Part shown: positions 43,525 through 55,537 of the stretch, piece after piece
Layout of the letters: each line of letters opens with the position of its first letter
How positions within the stretch are numbered: position 1 is the stretch's first letter
Assembly: GCA_022702705.1 (NCBI GenBank)
Contig: CM040434.1
Coordinates: forward strand, 17,651,771-17,715,770
Direction of reading: 5' to 3'
Source of the DNA: Papilionanthe hookeriana x Papilionanthe teres
Lineage: Eukaryota > Streptophyta > Magnoliopsida > Asparagales > Orchidaceae
DNA length: 64,000 nucleotides
Translations under genes and position numbers: made by a program
The notes under the pieces: generated by a model
The model's input: the letters and a program-made list of their open reading frames with translations, nothing else
Databases searched by the model: none
Told to the model about the DNA's origin: nothing

Positions 43525-44793
43525 ACTTTACTTATCCTCAAGTAATCTTTTTACTACATAAAATTATAACTCTAGGCAATGTATTTTTCAACTGTAGGAC
43601 ACTAAAATTTTTCATTCAAAAGATAACTCAGGTCAACATTATAGGTATAAGAATATTCAGCAATCAATTCTAGTCTTCTATTTATTTCAAGATGAACCAT
43701 AATTTGTCACATTAAGAGTGCCTCGAAAGACTATGTGAAAAAGGAGTTCATGCAAACTTTATTAGAATGTAGGCCAATACTTTAAATATAAATTCAAAAA
43801 TGAAATCAAGTTCTCTCTTTAGGGTGACTCAAGTGAAGTCAATTTTTGATTAGGCATCTCCTCAAGATTCTTCTCATAAATATTTTTCTTTCTTTTTCTT
43901 TTCTTTTTCTTCTCTCTTTTTTTCTTTTCAGGATTGTTTTTTTTTTTCAATCCTCCTTTTCTTTTCTTTCCTTCTTCTTTTTTTTTAATGAGGATTACTA
44001 TATCTAGATAGCCTTTAATGATTTTGAACTTCACTCTCCTCTTTCTAAAGTTAAAACTTGAAACACCTCCTTACTTTATAATTAAGTACAAGCTTTATTA
44101 TTCATCATAAAGTCACAATCTTTTCTTAACACACAATACTTTAAGTCCCTTAACATTTCAGAAATACAGTTTTCTTTACTTTAAATAGTTAACTATGATC
44201 AAATCTTTTCATACCAAATAACTTACTTCTATAAAATCAACCTTTATTACTAAAAATTTTCATCCTATACTTCCATAATATTCAACTGAAATAAAAAGTT
44301 TTAGTTATCTACAGTTAGGTTCAACTGCCAGAAGTTATGCTAATAATTTTTGAAAATATAATAATTGAGAATAAATAAAAGTTAATATTTCTCTACCCTC
44401 CCCCAAACTTAAATTTTTCAGTAAATTTGAAACAGTAAAGAGTAAAAGAAAACTAACCTTTCTGTGTTGGGATCCTGAAATCTTCAACAGCTATCTGGTG
44501 TTAGTCAAAATTTACAACTAGTAGGCATGAAACAATTAGTAGCAGTGATATAACAATTTTAAATATTTGCATGGGTAAAGACAAAGTAACTTTAAACATC
44601 TAAACATCCAATAATACACTACAATATTAAACAAACTATCATAGTACTACATAGTCCAGCTAACAATTTCAATGTTTCAGTACAACATAACAGAACACCA
44701 ACAGGGTTACACATCACATAAAAAATAAATAACTACTACATCATAACAGTAAAACACAACACAACAAGAACAACATAAATAGAAACAAACAAT
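43525..44793 (-). other. Noncoding 3' region of element B
   Basis: It aligns with 36,850-38,226 of element C. It contains the sense-strand purine tract at 43,885-43,990 with stem AGGATTG/CAATCCT around a T-rich loop. The lysine-rich open frame read across this tract is composition, not a gene. Nothing else seen. Confidence 0.6.
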
Positions 44794-45923
44794 CTACCAA
44801 TCTTCATCACCAGGATCATCAGCAGGGTCATCAACAGGGTCAAGTCTATATGGTGTATAGCTGGGGCTAGTAGAAAATATCACATCAGACTCCTCCCTCA
44901 TAAATCTGACCTAAGCATCATAATAGGCAGTATCGAACTCAACTCTCCTCTGCAGATAATCTTCATTCACATCACTCCTCGCCTCAAACACATCCATCCT
45001 ACCATGGAGTCTATCCACACTAGCACTCTGTAATCTCAGCGGCTCCATAATATCAGATAAGGTAGGCGGCTTAGATGTAGATGGAAAATCATAACTCGTA
45101 GTAGGAATATCAGTACTCCTACACTCAACCCGGGCTCCCACATGAAACTCGTAAGTACGGATAATAGGCTTTGTAATTGGTCTCAACGGTATAGCCACTT
45201 CTTCAGAACTACTAAACTCCACTCCAGACTGAACACACAGGGCATGAACTAAAGCAGGATGCCCTAATCCTAAAGTGGTCTCGCCTCTAGAAATAGTCTG
45301 AATATTTATGTAGATAATAGCTCCAATATTAATCTTTCTCATCTTCTGAATACAATAGTTCAAAATTTCTCTATCCCTTGTAACTTTGTTGTAGTGATAA
45401 GATGCTAACAGTCTCGCAGAGATGAAATAATGCCAAACTTTTGATGCAACATTCAATGTGAAAGTAGGGAAGTTAATCAATTTTTTTTTACTTACTTTCC
45501 ATTCCGCTCGCCCATCCGTCAGAAAAGCAATCACTTCTCTCATATTTTCCCCTCGAGTGTCAAAGTTTCCGTATTCACAAACAAATGGTTCCCAAGTCTG
45601 ATAGAAAGCATTGATACGCTGAGGAGTAAACACAACCATTTTTTTTTCTAACTAGCAAATACTTAGTCTCAGTCTAGGGCACATTTGAATAGAACTCTCT
45701 AACAACTCCCATAACAGCATTCGCAGTAAAAATAACAAAATCGTTCCCAGTTCCGTTCTGCAGTTAACGGTTCTACAGTTCCACCAGGACTATCAAAAGC
45801 TCGATCCTGGATACACTTCTTATTGTAAAGGTAAGAGTTAAAGCGAAATTGTGCTTTAATATTAAAAATTTTTTCTTCATTAAAATATAATTTCCTCTTC
45901 CCTTTACTCATCCTTGGAGCCAT
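44794..45923 (-). pseudogene. Athila 3' ORF x2, Transposase_32-like (element B)
   Basis: This is the best preserved x2. The start MAPRMSKGKRKLYFNEEKIF at 45,923 is followed, after a frameshift near 45,690, by a 242-codon frame (45,639-44,911): FTPQRINAFYQTWEPFV, VWHYFISARLLASYHYNKVTRD, ILNYCIQKMRKINIGAIIY, then a helical tail (MEPLRLQSASVDRLHGRMDVFE). After one stop it ends with an acidic DPVDDPADDPGDEDW. Comparison with x1 shows the same blocks (FTPTRINDLF, WHYFISAKL, ILNFCIQTGRPIDIGNII), so the two are paralogues. Confidence 0.75.
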
Positions 45924-46788
45924 GTGAATTTCTAAAATTTGTAAGAAAGTTCCAATAAATCCTAAATTCACAATGTAAGAAACTCCAAATACTATACTAA
46001 ACAAGTAAGAGCAAATTTCATCATGGAAATCTCAAAATCTCTGTAAAACTCCAAAAATTCCAACCTAAGAAATGTGAGAGATTTTCATGGTGAAAATAAA
46101 AAAATTTTAACTTAAAGTGAAGCTCTTACCAAGATAAGTGTAGATTCATCCTCGAAAAGCTTTGAAATCACCTTAAATTCGAGATCTAGCAAGCCCTAGG
46201 TCTTTAAAATAGCGAAAATGGAGAAGGCAGACGAAAGCAATGGAAAATTTTGCGGGTCCCAAGGTAAAATTCACAAAATCGAGGGTTTTCGGCTTTTTTC
46301 TGTATTCGGGCGCCGACAATGCTCTATTTAAAATAAAATGCCAAACTCTCTGGATTTGGGTGTCGGCAACACCCATTCTGGCGCCTGCAGCGCAAGTCCA
46401 AAATTTTTTTTGGGGTCCAAAAATTTTTTCGTAATTTTGATCGTTTCGACATCCACAATGATGTTTAACACTTCAATAAGCATTTACTTCATCTCATAAG
46501 CAATAATTAACACAATTCTTTACATAAACAAAACACAACAAACTTATATATAAAATCCAAGTTACAACATAAACACCAAATATGTTCATTCAAACCAAAC
46601 TAACAACTCTTAGATGTTTAGTGTTGCAAGTTCTCTACGATAGACAAACACTAAAATCTAAGCACACAATGAAAGTAAGCATATCCAAATCCAAATTCAA
46701 ATTTCAAAGCAAAGAAAATACTACACACACTAAGCATAATTAAGCAAAGTAGATTAAACACACAACAAACATAAGTAGAATCCATTAA
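45924..46788 (-). other. x1-x2 spacer of element B
   Basis: No ORF. A GC-rich pair of motifs lies at 46,308-46,395 (GGGCGCCGACAATGCTC and GGCGCCTGCAGCGC), in the same place as in C. The part at 46,440-46,788 matches the A and C spacers. Confidence 0.6.
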
Positions 46789-47959
46789 TTACTCCACATC
46801 GGTTTCAGAACTCTCCTCTCCTCTAATGTCTCCAATTGATTGTTGATGCACAAACAAATTATAGAATGGACGAATTGAAAATTCGTCAGATGATTCCTCA
46901 TCAATCACCACGTTCTTCTTCATCAGGTTAATCAAGCCCATCTCAATTTGACCAGTGTGATCGAATTGTTCCTTCATTCTCCAATCTATATGATCGAATA
47001 AATCAGAAATATTATTGATTACATTGATAACATTTTGTACCTCTTTCTCCAACTGTTTGATCCACTTCAATATCATTCTGGAACCTTCAGGAAAATAGTG
47101 TTGAATCGGTTGTGAAGTCTGTGTCGGTTGATCAACAAGTAAATTCATGTCATCTTCATCTTCCACATTTTGGTAGTCATAAGAATTAGTTGGATCAATA
47201 TGCCTCCATAGAAGAAGAACTTTTTCACAACTTTCATATGGAACTTTTGATTGACTACATAACAGAAATATGGTGGATGGGTGTCGAAGCCCATATTTAG
47301 ATCCATGAACAATTAAACCCAAAACTGATTTCATAATTATATTACCAATGTCAATCGGCCTCCCAGTTTGAATACAAAAATTCAAAATGGCACTTTCCTT
47401 GGTTACCTTGCTAATCTTCAATGTTGGAAATAACTTTGCCGAAATAAAGTAGTGCCACTACTTTGACACTGGATTTAGAGATGCAGATGGGAAACTAAAG
47501 CATCCATTTTCTCTAATTTCCCAATCCTCATTCTAATCCGTCAAATATCGATACACATCATTCATATTATCACTTGTGGCATTGAAATTAGAATAATGGA
47601 AAATAGGTACATTCTCGATCATAAAGAGATCATTAATTCGTGTAGGAGTGAATTGCACAAATCTACCACGCACAAATACGAACCCTTGGTTGATCCCGTG
47701 AAGATTTGCATAGAATTCTTTCACGACAGAAACAACAACGACAGCGGTAGTGTAGCAAAGCACTTCTCAACGTCTCTCCTTAATTATCTCTTCAATTCTA
47801 ATAGTAGGATTATCCATACCTCGATTTATGAAGCATCTTTCCTTGATAATCCCCATATTTATCATCACTTTGTTGAACAAACGTTGTGCCTCAAAAACTT
47901 ATGAACTTCCTTTGGATGAAAATGCGAGATCAAGGGGTTTCAATGGAGTAGGAATCCAT
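46789..47959 (-). pseudogene. Athila 3' ORF x1, Transposase_32-like (element B)
   Basis: The ATG at 47,959 is shared with A. VVVVSVVKEFYANLHGINQG and FVRGRFVQFTPTRINDLF precede the domain core (WHYFISAKLFPTLKISKVTKESA), then a 210-codon open frame to 46,789 that ends in helical segments (RMILKWIKQLEKEVQNV, DWRMKEQFDH) and ETDVE. Stops after YRYLTD and before WHYF, and a frameshift near 47,780, disable it. Likely cytoplasmic or nuclear; no membrane segment is visible. Confidence 0.7.
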
Positions 47960-48019
47960 AGGATGCAAATTGGGAATGGGAGTTTTTATTTTTCTGGAGT
48001 TAGGAAGTCTAAAATGGAG

Positions 48020-48190
48020 TTTAGGGAGTTATAAGGATGAAGATCCCGCTCAAAACCGCCAAAAATCGCATTTTGAACCTTCAAAAACCGTCAACAGGTT
48101 TTGAGCGTCGAAGGCGCTCAAACCTGTAAGTTCAGTATTATATCTGCGATAGGGCGCCAGCGGCACCCATTCTGGCGCCGGCTGTGCCAG
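48020..48190 (-). promoter_or_regulatory. LTR-like module upstream of x1 (element B)
   Basis: A GC-rich cluster (48,098-48,190) is followed on the sense strand by GGGATCTTCATCCTTATAAC, then the x1 start. It has the same architecture as at 17,220 and 43,020. Confidence 0.5.
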
Positions 48191-48413
48191 TGATAAAAAA
48201 TTCTCACCGAACTTCGTTTGGCCCAAAATATTCCAATATCTCAATTCGATCCACCATTTATCAATTTTTAAAGTATTTAAGAGTAATTAGGATTCAAAAA
48301 CAACTGTCTAAAAAGCACAACTACATCAAATAAGCAAATACACCACAAAGATACATATGGGTTGCCTCCCATTAAGTGCTTGGTTTAACGTCGTCAGCCC
48401 GACAAACTATTAA

Positions 48414-49790
48414 CTAACCGAGATGACTCAGCATTAAAACCACTTTGAAGTCAGGTTGAAACCCGTCAAAGTAAGGCTTTAATCGATTCCCATTAACCTT
48501 AAAAATCTTTCTAGTATCAGGATCTTTAATATCGACAGCTCCAAAAGAATGAACTTTTACAACTGTAAAAGGTCCTAACCATCTAGACTTGAGCTTTCCA
48601 GGAAATAACTTCAATCATGTGTTGTATAACAATTCTTTTTGTCCAAAGTCCAAGTTCTTTTTCAATATCTTCCGATCATGCCACAATTTCATTTTCTCTT
48701 TATAGTTCATATCATTGTTATAAGATACATTTCTAATCTCTTCTAATTCATTCAATTGCATAAATCTTTTTTCTCAAGCATTTTTCAAATTAAAATTCAA
48801 CTCTTTTATCACCCAATATGCTTTATGCTCCAATTCAACCGGTAAATGACAAGTCTTACCAAACGCAAGTCTATAAGGAGACATTCCAATTGGGATTTTA
48901 AAAGCAGTCCTATAAGCTCATAAAGCAGTCTAATCTAGCAGACCAATCTAATTTATGATTATCCACAGTTTTCTCCAAAATTCTTTTAATTTCACGATTA
49001 GACACTTCTGCTAAACCACTAGTCTGGGGGTGATAAGAAGTAGAGATTTTATGAATAATATTATATTTCTTAATTAATCTCTTAATTCAATTATTCCTGA
49101 AATGGGATCCATCATCAGTGATGATCACTCTCGTCATTCCATATCTTGTAAATATATTTTTCATTAAAAATTTTGAAACACTCTGAGCATCACATCTAGG
49201 TAAAGCAATAAATTTAATTCATTTTGAGACATAATCAACGACAACCAATATATATAAATTTCCAAATGAAGGAGTAAGTGGTCCCATAAAATCTAATCCT
49301 CATACATCCAAAATTTCAACTTCCAAATTATAATTTAGAGGCATCTCATTTCTTCTAGAGATATTACCTACTATCTGATATTGACCACATGATTTAATAT
49401 ATCTATAAACATCTCTAAAAGGAGTAGGCCAATAAAATCCATATTGTAGAATCTTAAAAACAGTTTTATCAGCACCAAAATGACCTCCAAATTCAAAATC
49501 ATGACATCTTTGAATAATCAAATTTATTTCTTCTTGTGGTACACATTTCCTAATAATGAGATCCTTGCACTGTTTATATAGATAGGCCTCATTCCAAAAA
49601 TAAAATCTTGCATCATATTTAAACTTCTTTTGTTGTTGCCTTGTTAAATCAGGTGGTACAATATCACTTACAATATAATTCACAATATCAGCATACCAAG
49701 GTAAATTGCTTCCCATAATAGTATAAAGTTGCTCATCGGGGAAAATTTCGGTAATTTCCTTTTTAAATTCAGACAATTTATCATATTCTA
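48414..49790 (-). pseudogene. Athila integrase (element B)
   Basis: The open piece 49,776-49,300 has the zinc finger (CHDFEFGGHFGADKT; the second Cys of CxxC is Tyr in KSCGQYQ). The core keeps all three acidic residues: GLDFMGPL, IITDDGSHF and SGLAEVSNREIK, but a TGA replaces the Trp before GLD. The last piece (48,614-48,414, WLGPFTVVKVHSFGAVDI) is the C-terminal domain. Multiple frameshifts lie between 49,300 and 48,620. Confidence 0.8.
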
Positions 49791-49794
49791 ATCT

Positions 49795-50160
49795 TGACGA
49801 GATGATCGACTATTTGATTATCGACCCCTTCCTATCAACTATCATAAAATCAAATTCTTGTAGAAGAAGTATCCATCTAATGAGTCTAGGTTTTGCATCC
49901 TTCTTTTGCATTAGATATTTGACAGCCGAATGGTCTGTATGCACAGTACTTTTAGCTCAAATTAAATAAGGTCTAAATTTTTCAAAAGCTAATACTATAG
50001 CTAATAACTCTCTTTCAGTTGTGGTATAATTATTTTGAGCCTCATTAAGAGTTTTACTAGCATAGTAAATGACTTTGAAAACTTTATCATGCCTTTGCAT
50101 AATCACTAGCATCACACATAAGTTCAAATGATTTCTCCCAATCTGGTGAAACAATTATAG
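49795..50160 (-). pseudogene. Athila RNase H (element B)
   Basis: VFKVIYYASKTLNEAQNNYTT and ERELLAIVLAFEKFRPYLI are clear. Relative to element A a short deletion near 50,095 removes the segment after the first Asp (MYDASDYVIGVA in A), and a stop interrupts after YLI. The C-terminal part with VKYLMQKKDAKPRLI follows. Confidence 0.75.
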
Positions 50161-51142
50161 GTCCATAGATTAATTGCTCTTTCAATAATTCGAAAGCACT
50201 CAAGAATTCATCATTAAAATCAAATTTTTTATCATTTTTTAAAAGTCGGCATAAAGGTTTAGTAATTTTAGAAAAAATCTTTAATATATCACCTGTAAAA
50301 TCTAGCGTGTCCTAAGAAACTCCTCACCTCTCTCACAGTAATGGGTGGCGGCAATCTCTCAATCACTCTAATTTTAGCAGGATCGACCTCCATACCATGT
50401 TCAGAAATTTTATGCCCAAGCACAATTCCTTCTGCAACCATAAATTGACATTTCTCCCAATTCAGAACTAGATTTGTTTTCTCACAGAGCTCCAAAACTA
50501 TTGCTAAGTTTTCTAAATAAATGTTAAATGAAGTCCCGAATACAGAGAAATCATTCATAAAAACCTCTATTCCATTATCTATCATACTACTGAAGATAGA
50601 CATCATACATATCTGAAATGTTGCAGGTGCGTTACACAGTCCAAAAGGCATTCTTCGAAAAGCAAAGGTTCCATAAGGGCTAGTAAATGTTGTCTCTTCT
50701 TGATCCTCAGGAGCAAAAGGTATTTGATGGTAACCAGTATATCCATCAAGAAAACAGTAGTAGTTATGTCCAGAAGTCTATCTAGCATTTGATTGAGAAA
50801 ATGAAGAGGAAAGTGATCTTTTCTGATGGCGGCATTTAATTTCATATAGTCAATACAAATTTGTCATCCATTAATTTTTCTTGTGGGTATAATTTCATTA
50901 CATTCATTCACTTTAACAGTCACTCCTCCCTTTTTAGGTACACAATGTATTGGACTCACCCAAGCACTATCCAAAATAGGATAAATAATTCCAGCATCCA
51001 TCCATTTTAAAATCTCTTTCTTAACTACTTCTTTCATTATAGGGTTCAGTCTCCTTTGAGGATCAACTCTTGGTTTATGTTCTTCATCTAATAAAATTTT
51101 GTGCATACAAATCGAAGGACTAACTACTTTAATATTTGCCAA
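50161..51142 (-). pseudogene. Athila reverse transcriptase (element B)
   Basis: N-terminal block 51,142-50,864 (PQRRLNPIMKEVVKKEIL), then 50,651-50,289 with MPFGLCNAPATF and VRSFLGHARFYR. The catalytic pair reads FMND rather than FMDD, so the enzyme would be dead. An in-frame TGA at 50,864-50,866 occupies the same codon as in element A. Confidence 0.85.
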
Positions 51143-51452
51143 AGTCCATCTAAAAGCTTTCTTGTATCTTTTTTAAATATTCCAACAACTTCAGTTCTTG
51201 ATAATCGTTTAAATCCGAAGATACAATAACTGGCAAGGTAGATGATTATCATAAATCATATACTTTAAATGATTAGGGAGAACTTTCATCTCAAGTTCAG
51301 GAGGTTTTATTATAGATGGAATTAAGCTTTTATTTCCACCTTCGATAGTGTCTAATACTTCGAATCTCTCCTGAACAAACTCCAAATCTTCATTTTATTA
51401 CTATCTGAATTTTCATCATCTTCAGTTTCTTCTTCAAACATATTTTCATACT

Positions 51453-51990
51453 CTACTTCTTTTTCAAATATATTCTCAAATACTCACAGACCTCCATCCT
51501 AAAACATTCATTATCTTTTTCCATTGAGGGATACTTCATAGATTTTAAAATATTAAAGGTCACCTCTTGATTATTAACTCTCATAGTTAATTCTATTTTT
51601 TGAACATCAATCACTGCTCTTCCAGTAGCAAGGAATGGTCTTCCCAAAATGATTGGAATTTCTTTATCTTTCTTCAGATCAAGTACAATAAAATCCACAG
51701 GAAAGATAAATTTATTCACATTCACTAACACATCTTCCACCACTCCTTTAAGGTAAGTAATGGAACGATCGACCAACTGAAGAGTCACAGATATAGGAGA
51801 AATTTCTCCTATTCCCAACCTTTTGAAAGTTGATAAAGGCATAAGATTAATACTAACTCCCAGATCACATAAAGCTTTTCCAAAAAAATTTTCTCCTATA
51901 ACACACGAAATAGTGAAACTACCAAGATCTTTAAGTTTTCCGGAAGCTTCTTCTGAATAATTACACTAAACTCTAAGCTAAGTGCAACAG
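51453..51990 (-). pseudogene. Athila protease (element B)
   Basis: The active-site segment reads CDLGVSINLMPLSTF near 51,870-51,840 (D-x-G with Val in the usual Ala/Ser place), followed by 129 open codons with ITYLKGVVEDVLVNV and IPIILGRPFLATGRAVIDVQ. It is followed downstream by the acidic linker to RT (51,450-51,143, broken). Confidence 0.75.
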
Positions 51991-53710
51991 TTTCATGATC
52001 TGTAAAATTTCTTTTCTTTCTCAGAATATCCTTCATAAACTTGACATAGTCAGACATCTACTCTTATGCTTTAATAAAAGGAATATTTATCGTTATTTCT
52101 TAAGAATCTCCAAAAAATTTCCAAATCTGTTTTTCCTGTCTTGTTTCTTCAAACTTTGAGAAAATGGAGGTGGTGGTTTTTCTACAGTTATCTTCATTGG
52201 CTCAAGAGGATAATCCAAGTCTGGATAAATCTTGTTTGAACCTTTTTCGATTTCTACCTTCTCCTTTTCTGTTTCAACTTCTTTTTGCACTCTAGTTTCC
52301 AATTCTTTTTTCACTCCTTAATTGAATAACCTTAAGTTATTCCTTCTTTTGATCTTTTGGATTGATCTCAACATTACTTGGAAGTGTTCCAGAAGGTCTA
52401 TTATTAAGTGCAGTGAAAATATACCCCAATTGATTTTCAATATTTTTCATAGCAACACCTTGAGCTTGTAATTGATTTCCCATATTCATAATCATTTCTT
52501 CAGTAGACAACTTCTTATCCTTAAATTGCAGGTTACTATTGAATCTAGGAGGATAAGATAGTCTAAAATTGGTATTTTCTTGATTGTTCAAATTTCCAAT
52601 TAGATTTTGAGAACTGTTAGCCCAATGTGGGTTAACATTAGCATTACCATTATTCCAATTGAAATTTGGGTGATTCTTCCAAGCAGGATTATAATAATTT
52701 GAATAAGGATTGTTAGGTCTATTAATAGCATTTAAAGTCTCATAAGGTGTTCGAGATTTTGTTATCTGTCCAAATGAATTTTCCTCCAACACTTGAGGTG
52801 GTTGAGAATAATTCATTCCATATTGATCTATTTTCTTATAAAAGGCTGCAATTTGAGAAACTACCATAATCATCATATCTGAATCATGAACACTAGCTAC
52901 TCTCTTAGGATTTACCCGTTCAAAGGGTCATTGAAAATTATTAGTAGTCATTTCTTCAATTAAAGCCCATGCTTCATCAAAAGGTTTTGACATTAACGAT
53001 CCACTAGCAACAGCATCTATAATAGATCTCAATGATCTCACTAATCTATTATAAAATGTTTGAATTATTAACCAATCTGGTAAAGCATGATGTGGGCACT
53101 TCCTAAGAAGATCTTTAAATCTCTCCCAAGCTTCATATATTGACTCTCCTTCAAACTGACAAAAGGATGTAATATCATTTCTTAGTTTAGCAGTCTTTGA
53201 TGGAGGGAAATATTTTGATAGAAACTTCTGAGATAATTCTCCCCAAGTTCTAATAGATCCAGGTGCTAACGAGTTTAACCATGCCTTAGTTTTATCCCTT
53301 AATGAAAAATGAAAAAGGCTAAGTCTGACAGCGTCACTAGACACTCCATCATATTTAAAAGTAGCACGCGATTCTAAAAAACTAGCGAGATGTAAATTTG
53401 GATCCTCATTAGGTGTTCCTCTGAATTGATTATTTTGTACCATTTGGATAATAGTAGGTTTAAAATCAAATGAATTAGTAGCAACATCAGAATTTTTAAT
53501 AGTTATGTGAATTTCGTCTGCTGTTGGGTTAGCATAATCTCTTAAAGGTCTTGGCAAATTTCCAAGATCATTTCTCTGATTATCTTGATTATTCGCCATT
53601 TCGCTAGGATTTTCAATTTGTTTTTGTTGTTTTCTAATTTTTCTGATAGTACACTCTAACTCTGAATCGTAAGGCACTAAACCTATAGATCCCCTACTAC
53701 GCATATACAA
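51991..53710 (-). pseudogene. Athila gag (element B)
   Basis: The first 260 codons (53,710-52,928) are open: MYMRSRGSIGLVPYDSELE, the capsid-like core (DPNLHLASFLESRATFKYDG, YFPPSKTAKLRNDITSF, YEAWERFKDLLRKCPHHALPDW) and PFDEAWALIEEM. A TGA in place of Trp ends this piece at 52,928. Another 179 codons follow (52,876-52,337), rich in Asn/Pro (NPYSNYYNPAWKNHPNFNWN) with a predicted helical MIMNMGNQLQAQGVAMKNIE. It is the best conserved gag in the window. Confidence 0.9.
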
Positions 53711-53838
53711 TCACATAAATACTTTTAAAAAGTAAACAAACACACAATTACACACAACAAAATAAAAGTTTTCTGTTACTATATTATCAATAAATACCGT
53801 TTATACTTTTTTAGTTACTTAATTACTCTGTTACCTTT

Positions 53839-53854
53839 CCCGGCAACGGCGCCA
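53839..53854 (-). other. Primer-binding site, tRNA-Asp type (element B)
   Basis: The - strand reads TGGCGCCGTTGCCGGG, six bases from the LTR end, the site typical of Athila elements. Confidence 0.85.
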
Positions 53855-53860
53855 AAAACT

Positions 53861-55537
53861 TGATGTGGGACTTATATTTTTGCAAGAATTTATGAACTCA
53901 AATTTATAAATTTATAATAATTTTGTAAAGTTCAAGCACTCAACGCAACTATACGTATCGTATAAAGTAATACAGGGCTCTAATGAAGTCCTGGCTATCG
54001 ATCCCATAAGGAAGTATGAAGTATAAGAAAGTGTTTCACAATATATATAATATAGCACTAAAATCTGATACTCAAATTGCACTTAAAGTTTAATACTTAC
54101 TTCTACTAACACTATGCAGAAAACAGTAACAATTAATTAAACTACAATTACTTCTAACAACTTTGAAAAAAGAATTAACTAACAGACATACTAAACTATA
54201 TATTTGAAAGGTTTTGATATATGAGAAAAGTATCTTTCCTCTTGCAATGAGAATATGATGTGTGGATGATATGGATCAAATATCTATGTTATTGTGCCAA
54301 ATAGGAGCATAAATGTTTCTTTAGCCTTAAAAGAGTACCCCCTCTTCTATGCATAAAAAGAACATTGGCATATCCTAAGTTTAGTCACTAAATCTAAGGC
54401 TAGGCTGGGAGGATACCGGCTCTCACTACAGAGCTCCCACTCACCCTTCACCTGAAGGCTAACCTTCGAGTTTAGTCACTAATCTTAGAGCCAATTTGGG
54501 GATCTCAGCCTGTCACCCTAAAACCTCCAAATTGATGTCCATCAAAACACATTTCCCTATTTATTTGCACTCAATTCCCATGAACTACACAATTTATCCA
54601 TGGAAATTGAATGGATTCTTCATTATTGTTGTAGGACATTAAATCTTTTCAGAATTAATTTCAACAACATATTTTAACATTTCAATAGGTCAAATCGAAA
54701 AGTAAATTAAGTTCGAAATGAAAAACCATCACAACTTCTTCAATACATTAAAAGCACATCAAATCCACATCAATGCATCATCACATCTCTATGCAAGAAG
54801 AAAGACAAGGGAGACTACTCAGAATTCATGAAGAAAATACAATAAAACATGGATTTTATATATATATAAGAAAAGTCATACAAACCACAAAAGAAAATAC
54901 AATTTATCTCTTTCTCTTCCCCAATGCAATTCCCTTAAAGTTCCTTTGAATCCTTTTCTCTCTTCTTTACAACACTTAATTCTCTCTTTAGAATGGAAAG
55001 GATGAAGCAATCTCTAGCTTTACTTCTTCTCCTTCACTCCTTAGAGAAGAATTCCTCTCAAATCCTTACTTCTACACACTCTTCTCCTAAACCCTAACAC
55101 TTAACACACACCAAGACCACCAAGAGAGAGCAAGAGAAACCAAGAGAGCTCCCCCATTTTCATCTAAAAATAGTTACTTATAAGTTAGGAATGAAATCCC
55201 AAGATTTTCCATAGGCATCCCTTCAAAAAGTCGCCAAAACTCTTCAAATTAGAATTCCATCGACTTTGGGTGCCGGCGGTGCTCTATCGTTAAAATATTG
55301 CTGAAGTATCTGGAATGGCTCCACCGGCATCCATTCTGGCGCCAGCGGCCCAGAACCTGTTTTCCTCCTTTTGCTCCTTTTTGCTCCGAGTTCGTTCTTT
55401 TTAGCTTCTTTTCGCTCCAATCACCTAAAATCATCATACCCTCAACAAATCATGAAAAATACCTTTCTTTAAAGTGCAATATCACCAAAAATGAGTAAGA
55501 TTATATAGCAAAAACTGTATATTATTTTGGTGCATCA
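53861..55537 (-). mobile_element. 5' LTR of Athila element B (complete)
   Basis: 1,677 bp, TGATGTGGG to TGCATCA on the + strand. TATA-like CTTATAAG near 55,176; GC-rich motifs at 55,268-55,350. Its two ends match the two pieces of B's 3' LTR. Confidence 0.9.

Larger units (their letters stand above)
34909..55537 (-). mobile_element. Athila-type element B inserted in Tat copy 2
   Basis: Its outer ends are TGATGCAAG (34,909) and TGCATCA (55,537). The flanks CTTGC and CCTAC differ by two transitions, consistent with an aged 5-bp target duplication. The AlkB pseudogene of copy 2 reads on from one flank to the other. Order on the - strand: 5' LTR, primer-binding site, gag, pol, LTR-like module, x1, x2, polypurine tract, 3' LTR. 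The 3' LTR survives only as its two ends (34,909-35,152 and 43,306-43,508) because element C landed in it and a deletion followed. Confidence 0.85.

Noticed and set aside
43819..44034. Lysine/glutamate-rich 71-codon frame
   Set aside because: It is a translation of the purine tract before x2 and not conserved as protein between B and C.
44794..47959. x1 and x2 as envelope genes
   Set aside because: No signal peptide, membrane helix or furin-like site is visible; the domain is the putative plant transposon protein type.
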